Shown here: positions 1-7,710 of the stretch, one piece after another
Position numbering within the stretch: position 1 is the stretch's first letter
How the letters are laid out: each line of letters starts with the position of its first letter
DNA from: Cyclobacterium sp.
GTDB taxonomy: Bacteria > Bacteroidota > Bacteroidia > Cytophagales > Cyclobacteriaceae
DNA length: 46,670 nucleotides
Assembly: GCF_014762705.1 (NCBI RefSeq)
Contig: NZ_JABURL010000079.1
Location: 1 to 46,670 of the forward strand
Direction: 5' to 3'
Position numbers and translations under genes: made by a program
The notes under the pieces: model-generated
Database searches by the model: none
What the model was told of the DNA's origin: nothing
The model's input: the letters and a program-made list of their open reading frames with translations, nothing else

Positions 1-1
1 G

Positions 2-850
2 TACTGGGAAAAAGGCGTGTGGTGGCGTCAGGGGGAGATGGCGCCCTCGTTTCGTGGTGAAGATTGCCTGGATGAAATTACCGCTCAGGGTTTGGCCTTT
101 ATCGAACGACAATCGGCAGACAACCCGTTTTTTTTGTATTTGCCGCTGACCGGGCCCCATACCCCCTGGCTTCCCTCAGAGGAGCATAAGGGTAAATCGG
201 GAGCGGGCCTGTACGGAGATTTTGTCATGGATATCGATCAGGTGGTAGCCAAAGTGAAGGAGCAGCTCCAGCGTCAGGGATTGCTGGAAAACACCCTGTT
301 GATTTTTTCCAGTGACAATGGGGCCTATTGGCCGGAAGAAGAGATTTTATTGTATGGTCACGATTCTAACAGGGGAGTGCGGGGTCAGAAAGGGGATGTC
401 TGGGATGGCGGCCACCGGGTTCCGCTTTTGATTTCCTGGTCGCAAGGCATAAAGGAAAAAGCAACATTCCGGGGGCTGGTCAGTCTTACCGATCTTTTCG
501 CCACTTTTGCCGGCCTGGTGGATCAAAAAATACCCGAAGGTGCGGCGATGGATAGTTATAGTTTTTTACCGGTATTGCAGGGAGATACCGGTTTCGTGTC
601 CCGTACGGAGATGGTTCACCATTCCTCCTCAGGTATGTTTGCCATCCGGACTCCGGAATGGAAATTTATCGATGGGCTGGGATCCGGAGGCTTTACCTAT
701 CCGGGCAGACTTGATCCTGAGAAGGGTGGTCCCAGGGGACAGTTGTACCGGATAAAGGAGGACCCTTACGAGAGAGAAAACCGGTATACTGATTATCCTG
801 GAGTTGTGGAACAACTTAAGTTGCAGCTGGAGGAAATCAAAAACCGGTAG
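2..850 (+). CDS. sulfatase (arylsulfatase A family), C-terminal part
   Basis: Sulfate-ester hydrolase of the alkaline-phosphatase superfamily, probably exported and acting on sulfated glycans. The reading frame is open from base 2, so the gene starts upstream of the window and the catalytic Cys/Ser (CxPSR) region is not seen. Visible family features are a late metal-site block (SSDNGAYWP), a GVRGQKGDVWDGGHRVP segment typical of arylsulfatase A-type enzymes, and a C-terminal YRIKEDPYERENRY block followed by a final helix, as in sulfatase C-terminal domains. The stop TAG is at 848-850. The downstream sequence is a decayed gene, so no operon partner is visible on this side. The family call is firm; the substrate cannot be told. 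Confidence 0.9.
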   Translation, partial: YWEKGVWWRQGEMAPSFRGEDCLDEITAQGLAFIERQSADNPFFLYLPLTGPHTPWLPSEEHKGKSGAGLYGDFVMDIDQVVAKVKEQLQRQGLLENTLLIFSSDNGAYWPEEEILLYGHDSNRGVRGQKGDVWDGGHRVPLLISWSQGIKEKATFRGLVSLTDLFATFAGLVDQKIPEGAAMDSYSFLPVLQGDTGFVSRTEMVHHSSSGMFAIRTPEWKFIDGLGSGGFTYPGRLDPEKGGPRGQLYRIKEDPYERENRYTDYPGVVEQLKLQLEEIKNR

Positions 851-865
851 GCTGAATTAGCTTTT

Positions 866-1240
866 TTGCTCAAGTTCTTGGAAAGCCCATTCAGTATTGA
901 GCAATACAGCCAAGAATCGGATGAAGCTGAGATGGAGAGGGGAGCCTTCTACAGCCAGGAAGAAGTAGAGAAAATAACTGGAGATAATTCTTTAGAAAAA
1001 AGAAATCAAAATCCTCCGGTTAAGGGCATCAACTGGGTCATTGTAGGAGGAGAGAGCGGTCACAATGCCAGACCTACGAACCCAGACTGAGTCCTGGATA
1101 TTCAGGAACAGTGTTAAGCGGCCAACCTGGCCATCTTCTTCAAGCAATGGGATGGGAAGAACAAGGAGTAAGCAGGCTGAGAACTCAATTGGCAGACTTT
1201 TGATGAGATGCCAGAAAATGAATGGAAAGAATATAATTAG
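866..1240 (+). pseudogene. decayed DUF5131 (phage Gp37/Gp68-like) remnant
   Basis: One frame can be read from 866 to a TAG at 1238-1240 but is broken by stops at 1088, at the codon after QEQC, and twice after FFKQWDGKNKE. Ignoring the stops, the translation gives INWVIVGGESGHNARPTNPD, then VLDIQEQC, AANLAIFFKQWDGKNKE, and ELNWQTFDEMPENEW. These follow, in order, the C-terminal blocks I know from DUF5131 proteins (VGGESG, ARP, FFKQWG, DG-TWDEMP). The N-terminal half is missing. DUF5131 genes are common in phage and mobile regions, so this marks the edge of the island. Family recognition is from memory of its motifs. Confidence 0.75.
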
Positions 1241-1317
1241 CAAAGGATTATTTTTATGAGACAATGAATAATTTCTGATGGCAAGATATTTTATAAAGTT
1301 AATTTTCTTTTAATATA

Positions 1318-2781
1318 ATGGAACAACCCGAAGCAATCAAAGTATTCATTTCTTACAGTCAAACAAATCCGAAGCATCAAGATTGGACAATCAGATTTGC
1401 TAATAGGCTCCGCCACGACGGTGTCGATGTAGTTTTGGATAAATGGGATTTAAAGCCTGGTCATGATCTTCATAAATTTATGGAATCAATGGTTTCAGAT
1501 GTTGCGATAAAAAAAGTTTTAATAGTATCTGATAAGACCTATGTTGAAAAAGCTAATGAAAGGAAAGGAGGTGTAGGAACCGAAACCGAGATTATTACCC
1601 CAGGACTTTATAAAAAGAGTGATCAGGAAAAATTTATTCCAATTGTCACTGAGAAGGATGATGATGGGAAGGCTATTTTGCCTGTTTATCTTCAAAGCAG
1701 ATTGTACTTTGATCTATCTGATGAAAGTACTTTTGAATTCAATTATGAAGAGCTTTTAAGGAATCTATTTAACAGACCTTCAATTTCAAAACCAGCTTTA
1801 GGTAATCCTCCAAAATTCTTGGTTCAGGATTCAGTAAACACCTTCAAAACTTCAATTGCCGTTAGGCGGCTGGATAATCAATTGGATCGGCATCCAGAAA
1901 GGTTAAATGGGTTAATTCAAGAATTTTTGGAAAGTGTTTTTGATGAAATAAGTCAACTTGAAATATCTAGTGTAGGTAAATATAGGTCTGATGCTGGTAA
2001 GTCTCTCGTTAATTTTGTAAACGAATATACTCCAATAAGAAATGATTTTGTTTTATTTTTTCAAAAAATCATTCGTTCCGAAATAAAGTTTGAATTTGAT
2101 TTAATAATTTCTTTTTTTGAGAAGATGACGCTTCTTTTGAATAGTAAAGGCAGCGGCTCCCATTATGCCTATCAATATGAGGGTTTTCTAATAGCAATTC
2201 ATGAATTTTTCCTTTACGTCGTTGCATTGGCTTTAAAATATAGGTCATATGGATTTTTGGAGAACCTATTCTCTTCATTATATTTCACAAAGGACAGAGA
2301 TAATTATAAAAATGAAGGTAAGAATTTTACATTTTTTCTTTCAAAATCAAATGAAGATTTGATTCAATATTATGAGCATATTGAACAGCAAAGATACCCT
2401 TCACCACTAGGTCACTTGTTTACGTCAAGGTTAGTTAAGCAAGTTTCTAAGCAAGAATTAGTAGAAGCTGATCTTTTATGCCATTATGTCGCAGTACTAA
2501 AAGGGAAGTATTGGGTTCCTGATCTTTATATTTATTTCGAACAAGCGCGTTATAGAGAGGTAGGCAAAATTGAGATATTGTATCGAATGGTTTCAAGAAA
2601 ACATTTTCAAAAAGTAAAAAATGTTTTTGGTTTTAGTGATATAGAAAGTTTCAAGCGAAAATTAAATGAATTAAAGACCGATAATAATAGTTCGTTGCAA
2701 TTTGGTTTCTCTGGAAGACGGGATAGGGTGTTAGAGATTTTTCAAGTCATTGATCCAGATAAAATTGGAACTGAATATTAA
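1318..2781 (+). CDS. SEFIR-domain protein, candidate anti-phage effector
   Basis: Residues about 7-160 form a SEFIR (TIR-related) domain: KVFISYSQ near the start, then RLRHDGVDVVLDKWDLKPG, VLIVSDKTYVEKANERKGG, VGTETEIITPGLY and IPIV. This is the usual order for bacterial SEFIR proteins. Residues about 170-487 are helical-looking, rich in Phe, Lys and Asn, and match nothing I recognise; they may be the sensor or oligomerisation part. Known family: single-gene bacterial SEFIR systems act in abortive phage defence by NAD+ depletion. That this one does so is inference. It is clearly more AT-rich than the flanking metabolic genes, which suggests horizontal transfer, and it lies back to back with the type I R-M/TA locus (tail to tail with the SecB-like gene). 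The ATG at 1318 follows an AT-rich leader without a clear Shine-Dalgarno site. Confidence 0.85.
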   Translation: MEQPEAIKVFISYSQTNPKHQDWTIRFANRLRHDGVDVVLDKWDLKPGHDLHKFMESMVSDVAIKKVLIVSDKTYVEKANERKGGVGTETEIITPGLYKKSDQEKFIPIVTEKDDDGKAILPVYLQSRLYFDLSDESTFEFNYEELLRNLFNRPSISKPALGNPPKFLVQDSVNTFKTSIAVRRLDNQLDRHPERLNGLIQEFLESVFDEISQLEISSVGKYRSDAGKSLVNFVNEYTPIRNDFVLFFQKIIRSEIKFEFDLIISFFEKMTLLLNSKGSGSHYAYQYEGFLIAIHEFFLYVVALALKYRSYGFLENLFSSLYFTKDRDNYKNEGKNFTFFLSKSNEDLIQYYEHIEQQRYPSPLGHLFTSRLVKQVSKQELVEADLLCHYVAVLKGKYWVPDLYIYFEQARYREVGKIEILYRMVSRKHFQKVKNVFGFSDIESFKRKLNELKTDNNSSLQFGFSGRRDRVLEIFQVIDPDKIGTEY

Positions 2782-2896
2782 TTAAATTAATAAATGTGAG
2801 CCCTTGTTCAGCATATTAACCTATACATATAATAATTAATCTATCTTACAACGCTCAGAATTTTTACCAATATATTCCAAATTCAAATAGAATAAA

Positions 2897-3355
2897 CTAT
2901 TGCTTTTTATCCTGCAAATCTGCTTTATCCTGTAAAAGCTTAGTGATGTCGATTGGAGGAAGTAGATATCCGCCCATCGGGCCCAGATTGGTAATTTGAA
3001 AAATGATATTTCGAAGGTTATTGATTATCATATTCAGGGTAGAAAACTGAGATAAGTTATTCCTTAACCTCTCCTCGATATTTTCAGCGTCTTTGAGTTT
3101 AAATGTTGCTCCTCCTTCTACCATAATTTGGTACCCCGGTTTTGGATTTTCTTTGTCTTGGTTAACTTCAATGGTGGTAAGAAGCTGTATCTCCTCATTT
3201 TCCTCACATTTGGCCATTTCAAAATTAATTTCTACTGAATAGGTGGAAAATAGTTCCTGCAAATCCAGGTTGTCCTGTTCAGTTACTTCATATCCATAGT
3301 GAGATTGAAGTAGTTTGAAATCCAATAACTGTAACGGAGAAAATTTTGCTTTCAT
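2897..3355 (-). CDS. SecB-like chaperone (third gene of a TA-chaperone cassette)
   Basis: 152-residue protein with no signal peptide. Its last third, with LNMIINNLRNIIFQITN followed by GPMGGYLLPPIDITKLL, resembles the C-terminal helix and Pro-rich segment of SecB and SecB-like proteins (compare FPxxxLxPVNFDALF of SecB). The middle contains alternating strands (KPGYQIMVEGGATFKL) consistent with the SecB fold. Its ATG overlaps the TGA of the XRE antitoxin gene by 4 bases (ATGA, 3352-3355), which implies translational coupling. In TAC modules such as Mycobacterium HigB1-HigA1-SecB-TA the chaperone stabilises the antitoxin; the same role is inferred here from gene order. The sequence similarity is distant, so a structure prediction or profile search would settle it. 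It could alternatively be an unrelated accessory protein. Confidence 0.65.
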   Translation of the reverse strand: MKAKFSPLQLLDFKLLQSHYGYEVTEQDNLDLQELFSTYSVEINFEMAKCEENEEIQLLTTIEVNQDKENPKPGYQIMVEGGATFKLKDAENIEERLRNNLSQFSTLNMIINNLRNIIFQITNLGPMGGYLLPPIDITKLLQDKADLQDKKQ

Positions 3356-3834
3356 CCTGCTTTGGCATAATCATCCTCACTTGAGGGCTCTACGGCCATT
3401 ACTAATTGAGGATTGGTTTTTTGTTGTTTTAAACTAAAATATTGCTGAGTTAGGGCCCATTTACGATGGTAATCCATGATTTCTTGGTTCACTCGGTCAC
3501 AAATCATTTCTTCAGTTACTATTTGTTCGTTTTCTGCCAAAATAACCTGTAACCGTATCTCTAGGACTTCTTCCAGCTTTGCAATTGTTGAAAGCTTGAA
3601 ATCATTCGCCCCCTTTACCAATTTGCTCACCTGCTGCCGACTGACACCCAAAGCATTGGCAAGGTCAGTTTGATTCCAGCCTTTATCGTCAAGGGCATCC
3701 AATATCCGCAAGGAAATCCGGGTTGACTTTTTGAGCCATGCTTTATTTGCTAATCTAAAAGCAACTTTTTCCTTCCAACCGGAAGCAGCATTCTCTGCCG
3801 CCAGAATTTTTATCTTTTCTTCTGTCTTGCTCAT
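3352..3834 (-). CDS. XRE/HigA-like antitoxin with C-terminal extension
   Basis: 160-residue protein. Residues about 41-95 are a helix-turn-helix of the HTH_3/XRE type: LRILDALDDKGWNQTDLANAL, then GVSRQQVSKLVKGAN and LSTIAKLEEVLEI. The first 40 residues resemble the N-terminal arm of HigA-like antitoxins (NKAWLKKSTRISLRIL). The last ~60 residues are an extension not needed for DNA binding, with an aromatic stretch (WALTQQYFSLKQQ). In TAC systems such a tail is the chaperone-addiction segment bound by SecB; that assignment is inference. The gene starts 4 bases after the toxin stop and overlaps the SecB-like gene by 4 bases. It probably represses its own operon through the inverted repeat upstream of the toxin gene. 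Confidence 0.85.
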   Translation of the reverse strand: MSKTEEKIKILAAENAASGWKEKVAFRLANKAWLKKSTRISLRILDALDDKGWNQTDLANALGVSRQQVSKLVKGANDFKLSTIAKLEEVLEIRLQVILAENEQIVTEEMICDRVNQEIMDYHRKWALTQQYFSLKQQKTNPQLVMAVEPSSEDDYAKAG

Positions 3835-3838
3835 GGTT

Positions 3839-4381
3839 TTAAATATCTAAGTAAACGAACTCCCCTTCTTCACCTTTCTCCTGCAGGTACTCCCTCACCA
3901 TATTAAGCTTATATAGTTCCTTCTTTGTGTGCTTCCGATCCTTCATCTGATCGGTCAACTTGATCGCACCACCTGTGATGACAAACGAGTTAGCATACCG
4001 GATGGCGTAAATCCTCAGGAACGAGTTGCTTTGAGTACCGTAAGCTTTAAGTTGTTGTAGTTCATAAGCTGTTCCAGCTTCCTTTTTGTGTAATGGTTTA
4101 AAAAATTCGCTTAGATGCTTTCCTGATACATCTTCGGCCAATTTGAATAGGGTTTCAAATAAAGCATCTGCATCTTCGATTGCTTTCTCGACGATTTGGC
4201 TAAGTGTAGCTTTACCATAATACGATTCATAGTCTCTTTTGTATTGTTTGAAAAATAGACGCAAATCTTCCGGATCCGCCCATTTTTCCTGCAGTATATC
4301 CAGCGCATCCTGCTCACTCCCTTCATACTTTACTGCATAAAGGCAATTTTTTGAATGCTCAAATATACAAATAACTTTCAT
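3839..4381 (-). CDS. HigB/RelE-like toxin candidate of the TAC cassette
   Basis: 180-residue protein. Residues about 118-168 have the RelE/HigB pattern: SFLRIYAIRYANSFVITGG (two strands), then a basic segment IKLTDQMKDRKHTKKELYK and a terminal helix. This resembles the 'RIFYxxxxxxIxLLHGFxKKtxKTPxxEIxxA' core of HigB-type mRNA interferases. The first ~110 residues are longer than in ordinary RelE toxins (90-120 aa) and begin with a possible extra strand pair (KVICIFEHSKNCLYAVKY). It lies 39 bases downstream of hsdS and 4 bases upstream of the antitoxin. The toxin-first order is that of higBA-type operons. The catalytic residues are not identified with certainty, so the activity is inferred. 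Confidence 0.7.
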   Translation of the reverse strand: MKVICIFEHSKNCLYAVKYEGSEQDALDILQEKWADPEDLRLFFKQYKRDYESYYGKATLSQIVEKAIEDADALFETLFKLAEDVSGKHLSEFFKPLHKKEAGTAYELQQLKAYGTQSNSFLRIYAIRYANSFVITGGAIKLTDQMKDRKHTKKELYKLNMVREYLQEKGEEGEFVYLDI

Positions 4382-4382
4382 A

Positions 4383-4404
4383 TTGTCAACCTATAAGTTT
4401 ACAA
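4383..4404 (-). promoter_or_regulatory. candidate antitoxin operator upstream of the toxin gene
   Basis: An inverted repeat, TTGTCAAC / GTTTACAA (one mismatch between arms, 6-base spacer CTATAA), lies just before the toxin ATG in the 39-base gap after hsdS. On the minus strand a TTTG at 4416-4413 and a TAGGTTG at 4393-4387 are separated by 19 bases. This is near the Bacteroidota promoter pattern (TTTG, ~19, TAnnTTTG) and overlaps the repeat. It would give a very short leader. Position and symmetry fit autoregulation by the XRE antitoxin. No experiment or comparison is behind it. Confidence 0.45.
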
Positions 4405-4420
4405 AATCGTTCCAAAGTCC

Positions 4421-6238
4421 TTATTTATTTCCGTACCTTGGGATAGGCTCTGCGGCCATATTTAAAGGAAGTTCATCAGGAGCCTTCGCTTTCACCACCT
4501 CCCTCAAGCAACCCTGCATCCATTGTTTCTGGGTGTTTTGATGGATATCTATTTCTTGTTCTAGTTTATCGCACAGGGTCATTAAGGCATTGACTTTTTC
4601 AACAATGGCTTTTTGCTCTTCTAAACGTGGAAGCGGCAAAATCAATAGTTTTATGTTTTCCCTTGAAATATTTTGCATTGAATCACTCGTGCCTGATGAG
4701 ACTTTTTTATAGTGTTCCCGGGCTTGTCCACCATTGTTATAAAGGTTTAAAAATTCGGGAGAAATTAAATTTGAAAATCTAATCCTTAAAGTTTTATCAT
4801 TTAACAACAATTTTGCTCTAACGCTATCTGGCACAATGACACTTTTCGCAATTAAATCACTCGTATTGGCTCTGGTTAAAATGAAATCGCCTGGTTTTAT
4901 CTCCTTGTCTTCAAAAGGTGTTTCATCCTTCGGAAGTGCTTTGTTTTCTTTTCCGTTAAAAGCGCCCCATGAGATAGCACTCATTTTTATTACTCCCCAT
5001 TCATCGAAATTCGCAGTTTCTGGAAGACATTTTGGGCTCTTCCCAGCTTCAATATCAATAATTAATTCCCCAAACCTACACCAAACCCACCCCTCCGGCA
5101 AGTCATAAGGAATCTCCTCTTCCGAAATTTCAGGGAGTGGCTTTTCCTTTTTGATTTTTCCGGCTTTTATCAACTCTCCTTTTTCAGCTTTGATTTTTTC
5201 TAGCAGGTCGGAAGCAGATTTGATTGGTTTTCCCTCGGCTTGTCGAAGGGTTCGCCAATGATGCGTCAGCTTCCCCTGCACCGCCAATTGCAATATGGTT
5301 TCCCGGAGTTTTTTGATGGTTGATTTTTCGGTAAAGAAGGTGCCAAACTGTTGTTGGATAAATGACCAATGGCTTGCCACATCCTGTTCTGCCGCTTTGG
5401 TCAACTGATTCAAGGCCGAAGTCACAAAGTCAGTCTTCAACTTTATTCGCTCCTTGGTCAAGGCTTCCAATTGCTCAACTTCGGCAAAGAGTTGATTGAC
5501 GGTTGCTACAATCGCTTTTTGTTCTTCAAGAGGAGGGATGGGAATAATGATATTCTCCCATTTCCCTTTGTTAATAATTGGTGTTGCTGAACCAGATGAT
5601 TTTACCCAAACTTCCTTTTGAAAAAAAGGTGCTTGACATACAGTTTTGATATAATCAGGTGGGATAATAAGAGGAGAAACTGTATTAATTTGTTGATTAC
5701 AACTAACATCCATATCATTGATATTACACTTGCCAATGCTTCCTCCAATGCAAACCATCATTAACGAACCTTTTGGAATTAATCTCCCGATTTTAATCCC
5801 CTTCTCTGAAAGCCCTCCTTTTGGATACTTCATCCATTGATTTGAAATATCACCAGGCCCTAAGAAAGGAATAAAATTGCCATAATTAGTAAAATCGTTT
5901 TTAGGTGGAGTACTGCCTGTTTGAGTATAGCCAGAGTTGCCCAATTTACACCACTTCCAACCATTAGGCAGAGAACCTGGAATCTCAGCCTCTTCAATAC
6001 TTGGAAGTGGTTTTTCTTTTTTGATCTTTCCAGCTTTGATCATTTCTTCTTTTTCGGCTCTGATCTTTTCCAAAAGTAAAGAAGCAGGTTCGAGAGGCGG
6101 TCCCTGAGCCTGTCGAAGGGAGCGCCATTTCTGGGTCAGTTTCCCTTGCACGGCGAGTTGCAAGATCAAGCCTTTCAACTTTTCCGCATTTTTGGGATGC
6201 ACCGTCAGTTCCTTAAAATGTTCTAATAAATGCATCAT
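4421..6238 (-). CDS. hsdS: type I restriction-modification specificity subunit HsdS
   Basis: 605-residue DNA-recognition subunit with two target-recognition domains and helical spacers (IPIPPLEEQKAIVATVNQL near residue 235 and LPLPRLEEQKAIVEKVNAL near residue 550), the standard HsdS repeat ends. A block with LILQLAVQGKLT, LLEKIRAEKEEMIKAGKIKKEKPLP and LPNGWKW occurs near residues 24-95. It recurs near residues 315-390 with ILQLAVQGKLT, LLEKIKAEK, GKIKKEKPLP and LPEGWVW, so the protein is an internal duplication in which each half has its own TRD. Each copy also carries a short in-frame insert (SLRQAQGP and TLRQAEGK). The ATG directly abuts the hsdM stop codon. The TAC cassette follows after 39 bases. 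Confidence 0.95.
   Translation of the reverse strand: MMHLLEHFKELTVHPKNAEKLKGLILQLAVQGKLTQKWRSLRQAQGPPLEPASLLLEKIRAEKEEMIKAGKIKKEKPLPSIEEAEIPGSLPNGWKWCKLGNSGYTQTGSTPPKNDFTNYGNFIPFLGPGDISNQWMKYPKGGLSEKGIKIGRLIPKGSLMMVCIGGSIGKCNINDMDVSCNQQINTVSPLIIPPDYIKTVCQAPFFQKEVWVKSSGSATPIINKGKWENIIIPIPPLEEQKAIVATVNQLFAEVEQLEALTKERIKLKTDFVTSALNQLTKAAEQDVASHWSFIQQQFGTFFTEKSTIKKLRETILQLAVQGKLTHHWRTLRQAEGKPIKSASDLLEKIKAEKGELIKAGKIKKEKPLPEISEEEIPYDLPEGWVWCRFGELIIDIEAGKSPKCLPETANFDEWGVIKMSAISWGAFNGKENKALPKDETPFEDKEIKPGDFILTRANTSDLIAKSVIVPDSVRAKLLLNDKTLRIRFSNLISPEFLNLYNNGGQAREHYKKVSSGTSDSMQNISRENIKLLILPLPRLEEQKAIVEKVNALMTLCDKLEQEIDIHQNTQKQWMQGCLREVVKAKAPDELPLNMAAEPIPRYGNK
5230..5251 (-). repeat. short palindromic element inside hsdS, second half
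   Basis: On the coding strand the sequence is CCCTTCGACAAGCCGAGGGA, encoding LRQAEG between WRT and KPI. It is a diverged form of the CCCTTCGACAGGCTCAGGG element seen in the other half of the same gene. It sits at the equivalent position of the duplicated block. Confidence 0.6.
6099..6122 (-). repeat. short palindromic element inside hsdS, first half
   Basis: The coding strand reads CCCTTCGACAGGCTCAGGGA, followed by CC. It is an imperfect palindrome that I recognise as a widespread dispersed bacterial repeat. It is translated in frame as SLRQAQGP between QKWR and PLEPASLLLEKI, where ordinary HsdS proteins have only a few polar residues. Confidence 0.65.
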
Positions 6239-7678
6239 TTATCTGAGGGCTTCTGTTAATACCTTGACAATCTCCTCCTGAATCTCGGAGATCTTTTTTT
6301 CGGTGGCTTGGTATCGCTTTAGCAGGACTTCCGGACTTTCCAGGTCATCCGCGGCCTGATGGGGATTTTTGATGTCCAGGTTGTATCCCCGGTTTTTGAT
6401 TTCCTCCACAGAGACCTTCCAGGCATATTGGGTATAGTCCTCATTTTCCCGGTCATTCCACCAGGCTTTTTCCAGGTCAAATTCGGTGATATGAATCGGT
6501 TTGCCCTTGTTGTAGCTCTTGACACCATCCGGATAGGGATGCTCAAAGTACCAAATGTCTTTGGTAGGGCTTCCTTTTTCAAAGAAAAGCAAATTGGTCT
6601 TAATACCTGTATAGGGATTGAATACGCCATTGGGAAGACGCACAATGGTGTGCAGGTTGCAGCGGGCCATCAGTTCTTCTTTGATACGGGTTTTCACCCC
6701 TTCCCCGAAAAGCGTTCCATCCGGTAAGACCACGGCACATCTACCACCGTCTTTCAGCAAGCGGATGATCAGGGCCAGGAATAGATCAGCAGTTTCCTTG
6801 GTCCGGAACTTCTGTGGGAAATTGGTTTCAGTACCATCTTCTTCCACACCGCCAAAAGGAGGATTAGTCAGGATAATATCCACCTTATCACTCGCTCCCC
6901 AATCCGCATAAGGTTTGTTGAGGAGGTTATCTCTGCGCACCGCAGGCACATCGAAGCCATGCAGCATCAGGTTGGTGGTGCAGAGCAAGTGGGGTAGGGG
7001 CTTTTTCTCGATCCCTCTGATGGTTGCCTGAAGGTCGCGTTCGTCCTGCTCGTTTTGGACCAGTTTTTTCTTGTGGTCTATGGTGCAGGTAAGGAAGCCA
7101 CCCGTCCCGCAAGCCGGGTCGAGGACGGTTTCCTTGAGTTGGGGGTTGATGATATCCACCATAAACTGTGTCACCGCCCTAGGCGTATAGTATTCGCCCG
7201 ATGAACCTGCCGACTGTAATTCCTTCAATATCGTTTCGTAGAGGTCGTTGAACAGGTGACGGTCTTTGGAACTGTTGAAGTCGATTTTGTTGATCTGATT
7301 GATTACCTGACGGAAGAGCGTTCCGTTTTTCATGTAGTTGTAGGTGTCTTCAAAGACAGACCGTATAATTTTGGCCTGAGGACTGATGCTGAAATCCAGT
7401 TCTTTAAGGGCCGGAAAAAGCTCATTGTTGACAAAGTCCATCAGGGCATCTCCGGTCAGTCCTTCTTCATTGGCTGCCCAGTTTTGCCATTTGAATGGGT
7501 CTGGGATGGGGCTTTGGTAATTTTCTATGGTGATTTCCCATTCTTCTTCCTTATCTGCAAAAATCTTCATAAAAAGCATCCAGACCATCTGCGAGATGCG
7601 CTGTGCATCCCCGTCTACTCCTGTGTCTTTCCGCATGATGTCGCGGATGCCTTTGACATTGGTGGTGATTGTAGTCAT
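6239..7678 (-). CDS. hsdM: type I restriction-modification methyltransferase HsdM
   Basis: 479-residue N6-adenine DNA methyltransferase of the HsdM/N6_Mtase family. The N-terminal helical HsdM_N domain covers about residues 8-150. The SAM-binding motif I is DPACGTGGF (187-195) and the catalytic motif IV is NPPF (272-275). GEYYTPRAVTQFMVD just before motif I is the typical entry to the catalytic domain. It modifies adenines at the site chosen by HsdS and is needed in the restriction complex with HsdR. It is followed without a gap by hsdS and so is cotranscribed with it. Upstream, hsdR is separated by about 1.1 kb holding a repeat array and a transposase gene, so hsdM may depend on a separate promoter; I see no convincing one. 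Confidence 0.96.
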   Translation of the reverse strand: MTTITTNVKGIRDIMRKDTGVDGDAQRISQMVWMLFMKIFADKEEEWEITIENYQSPIPDPFKWQNWAANEEGLTGDALMDFVNNELFPALKELDFSISPQAKIIRSVFEDTYNYMKNGTLFRQVINQINKIDFNSSKDRHLFNDLYETILKELQSAGSSGEYYTPRAVTQFMVDIINPQLKETVLDPACGTGGFLTCTIDHKKKLVQNEQDERDLQATIRGIEKKPLPHLLCTTNLMLHGFDVPAVRRDNLLNKPYADWGASDKVDIILTNPPFGGVEEDGTETNFPQKFRTKETADLFLALIIRLLKDGGRCAVVLPDGTLFGEGVKTRIKEELMARCNLHTIVRLPNGVFNPYTGIKTNLLFFEKGSPTKDIWYFEHPYPDGVKSYNKGKPIHITEFDLEKAWWNDRENEDYTQYAWKVSVEEIKNRGYNLDIKNPHQAADDLESPEVLLKRYQATEKKISEIQEEIVKVLTEALR

Positions 7679-7710
7679 TTATTTTTTTGTATTCTTTTTT
7701 GTTAATGTTT

